Assembly: GCA_018105865.1 (NCBI GenBank)
Contig: CM030852.1
Span: 14,405,945 to 14,469,944 of the forward strand
Direction of reading: 5' to 3'
Length of the DNA stretch: 64,000 bases
Origin: Metaphire vulgaris
Lineage: Eukaryota > Annelida > Clitellata > Crassiclitellata > Megascolecidae
The position numbers and the translations under genes are program-made. Every line of letters begins with the position of its first letter. Positions within the stretch are counted from its first letter, which is position 1. The notes under the pieces were generated by a model that searched no databases, was not told the DNA's origin, and worked only from the letters and a program-made list of their open reading frames with translations. Shown here one piece after another: positions 55,783 through 58,104 of the stretch.

Positions 55783-57866
55783 GCTTTAATGTACTGCCTA
55801 TCAGTTTTCGTGTTAAGTTGTTGTCTAAAATAACCCGAAAAGAACAAGACATTGTTAAATGCAAATTATACACGCCTTAACCCCTTTAACTGGGGATCCC
55901 GGATATATCCGTCCATATTACATTGAGTTACAGTTAAATACACGGTTAAGGGGTTAATAAGAATCTTCTGTTTGATTTTAAAGAAATACTGTTTCTATTT
56001 ATTCAGTTATAGTGACATTCTCTCGGAAAACAGGTTTCATTATACCTGGTATTTACAAATAGTATTTCCTACAGCGGTAACTGCCTTCGGCAATGATTGA
56101 CGTTGACCACCAAAACACTTTGAGTAATTCTTTGTTTATTTCTGTTATTGACAGTCGCTGCAAAGACGACGGTCAGTTTAACTGCTACGTGAGTATCTTA
56201 TGCTATTTTCGATTTGGCCCCTGCCTTTGAAGCAGTTGTCTCAATATCTTCGATGTGCAGTACTTACAGTATCTCCCTATTTCTTGAATGGTTGCTTTAT
56301 GCAGATGCTGAATTTCGGTGAAAGCAGAGAGCTTGTTCGCTGTGTAAGAGAGTTGACAACTAATAGCGTCAAAGCCATCGGCTGTAAATACTCGAAAGTT
56401 GCTTAACATTTACTGGTCAAAACACTACGAAAAGTATCGGCAGTTAGGAAAAATTTGCCGGTTTCTTTACAGACAATCCCTGCCAATTGGACAGATACCG
56501 AAGACCTATGTCAACAGTACACCTGCGTCAATGGAGACGTCGTGCACACCAGTGACTCGGACACCTGTATCTGCCCTCCGGTGAGACACCTGCAGCCTTA
56601 AAATTATATTTTTCCACCGGGGAAGCAACAAGGCCTAAACGCATTTCTTAATTTCGCTCATTTCCATTTTCTGCTCATAGCCTAATTAAGAAACTAAAAT
56701 GCGAGCTAGGACTAAGATGTTGATCAATTATTATTTTTAAAATTATACTAGGGACTTCCATCCCCGGCGTTTGGACACGGCCCCAGTTTATAATGGCTTT
56801 TAGTGGTCCTGCTAAACCACTTAAAACCCAGTTATTATTGGTGTATTATTATTTATTCTATTAGCCTTAACGATTGAACAATTTCTGATTAGCTTTCTAC
56901 ATTATTTTCATGTCCCAGAAAAAGTCGACATATTCTGAACATGGTCGCTCCCACAAATGTTCTTCCACTAGTTTCATTAGACACCTTCTTTTGACTCAAA
57001 TTGTACGTTCATCAGTGGCGTAGCGTGACTTTTGGGGGCCGGGGGGCATCTTTGCCATGGGGGCCCCAAAGTTTCGAGCTGACGAGCAAAAAAAACGTCA
57101 TCATCTCTATTTCATCCTGACGAGCAAAAAAAAGGTCGTCAGCACATCATTTCTAGGGTTAGGGTTAACCCTAACCTAACCCTAGCTTAGACCCCTCTTC
57201 GGGGCCCCCCCCCCAACCCGGAACCCGGGGGCTGTCAACAAAGTGCCTTCCGCCCCCCCCCCACGTTACGCCACTGACGTTCATTAGTATCTGAGATCGT
57301 CGACATCATTTGACAGCGTCAGTCCAAAAAAATGTACGAATATCTTGTGTACGTATTTAATGGTGAATTTTTAAGCAATAACTCGTGAGCGTTTTTTTCT
57401 CTTCAGGATAAAAAGAAAGTGTTTGCACCATATCCCAAATGCTGTGACTGTGAAGGTTTGCTTGAATATCATCAATTTTTTTTCTATTCTCGTAGTCCGT
57501 ATAATATATAATTTCTCATTAGCGCAATTAGCGCAATACCTTAGATAAAAAAGCTTTAACTGAAAGCACTACAGTGGTAATGTAGGCCTACACTGTAATG
57601 CAGTTATTCCATCACAGACAGTCTTATTACCCCCGATAATAGTCCTGTGTGTAGATGTAGAATTCTTGCCATGTAATTGGAAGGTAACAGGTTTGAATCT
57701 GACCGAAGCCACTGCGTTGTGATCTTGGACAAGTTGGTCACCCCTAGCCGTCTATGAGGAAGGCAAAGGGAAATCACTTCATTCACCTCATACCGAAGTG
57801 GAGCACAAACCATTTGGGCATGCCTGCCTTAGGGCAGATCAATCATCACCGTTTGTAATTGTAGGC

Positions 57867-57923
<57 letters not shown>

Positions 57924-58027
57924 CGTCATTATTATCATCATTATTATCGTCATTATTATCGTCATTATTGTTATTATTGTTATTATTACACCGGCTAACT
58001 TTGCATTCTAAACCACTTCAAATCACG

Positions 58028-58068
<41 letters not shown>

Positions 58069-58071
58069 GTT

Positions 58072-58104
<33 letters not shown>

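Noticed and set aside
55282..55789. Repetitive protein of about 120-160 residues in several frames of the 16-bp minisatellite
   Set aside because: Openness in multiple frames and both strands follows from a stop-free 16-bp repeat. It lies in the intron between exons a and b of module 26.
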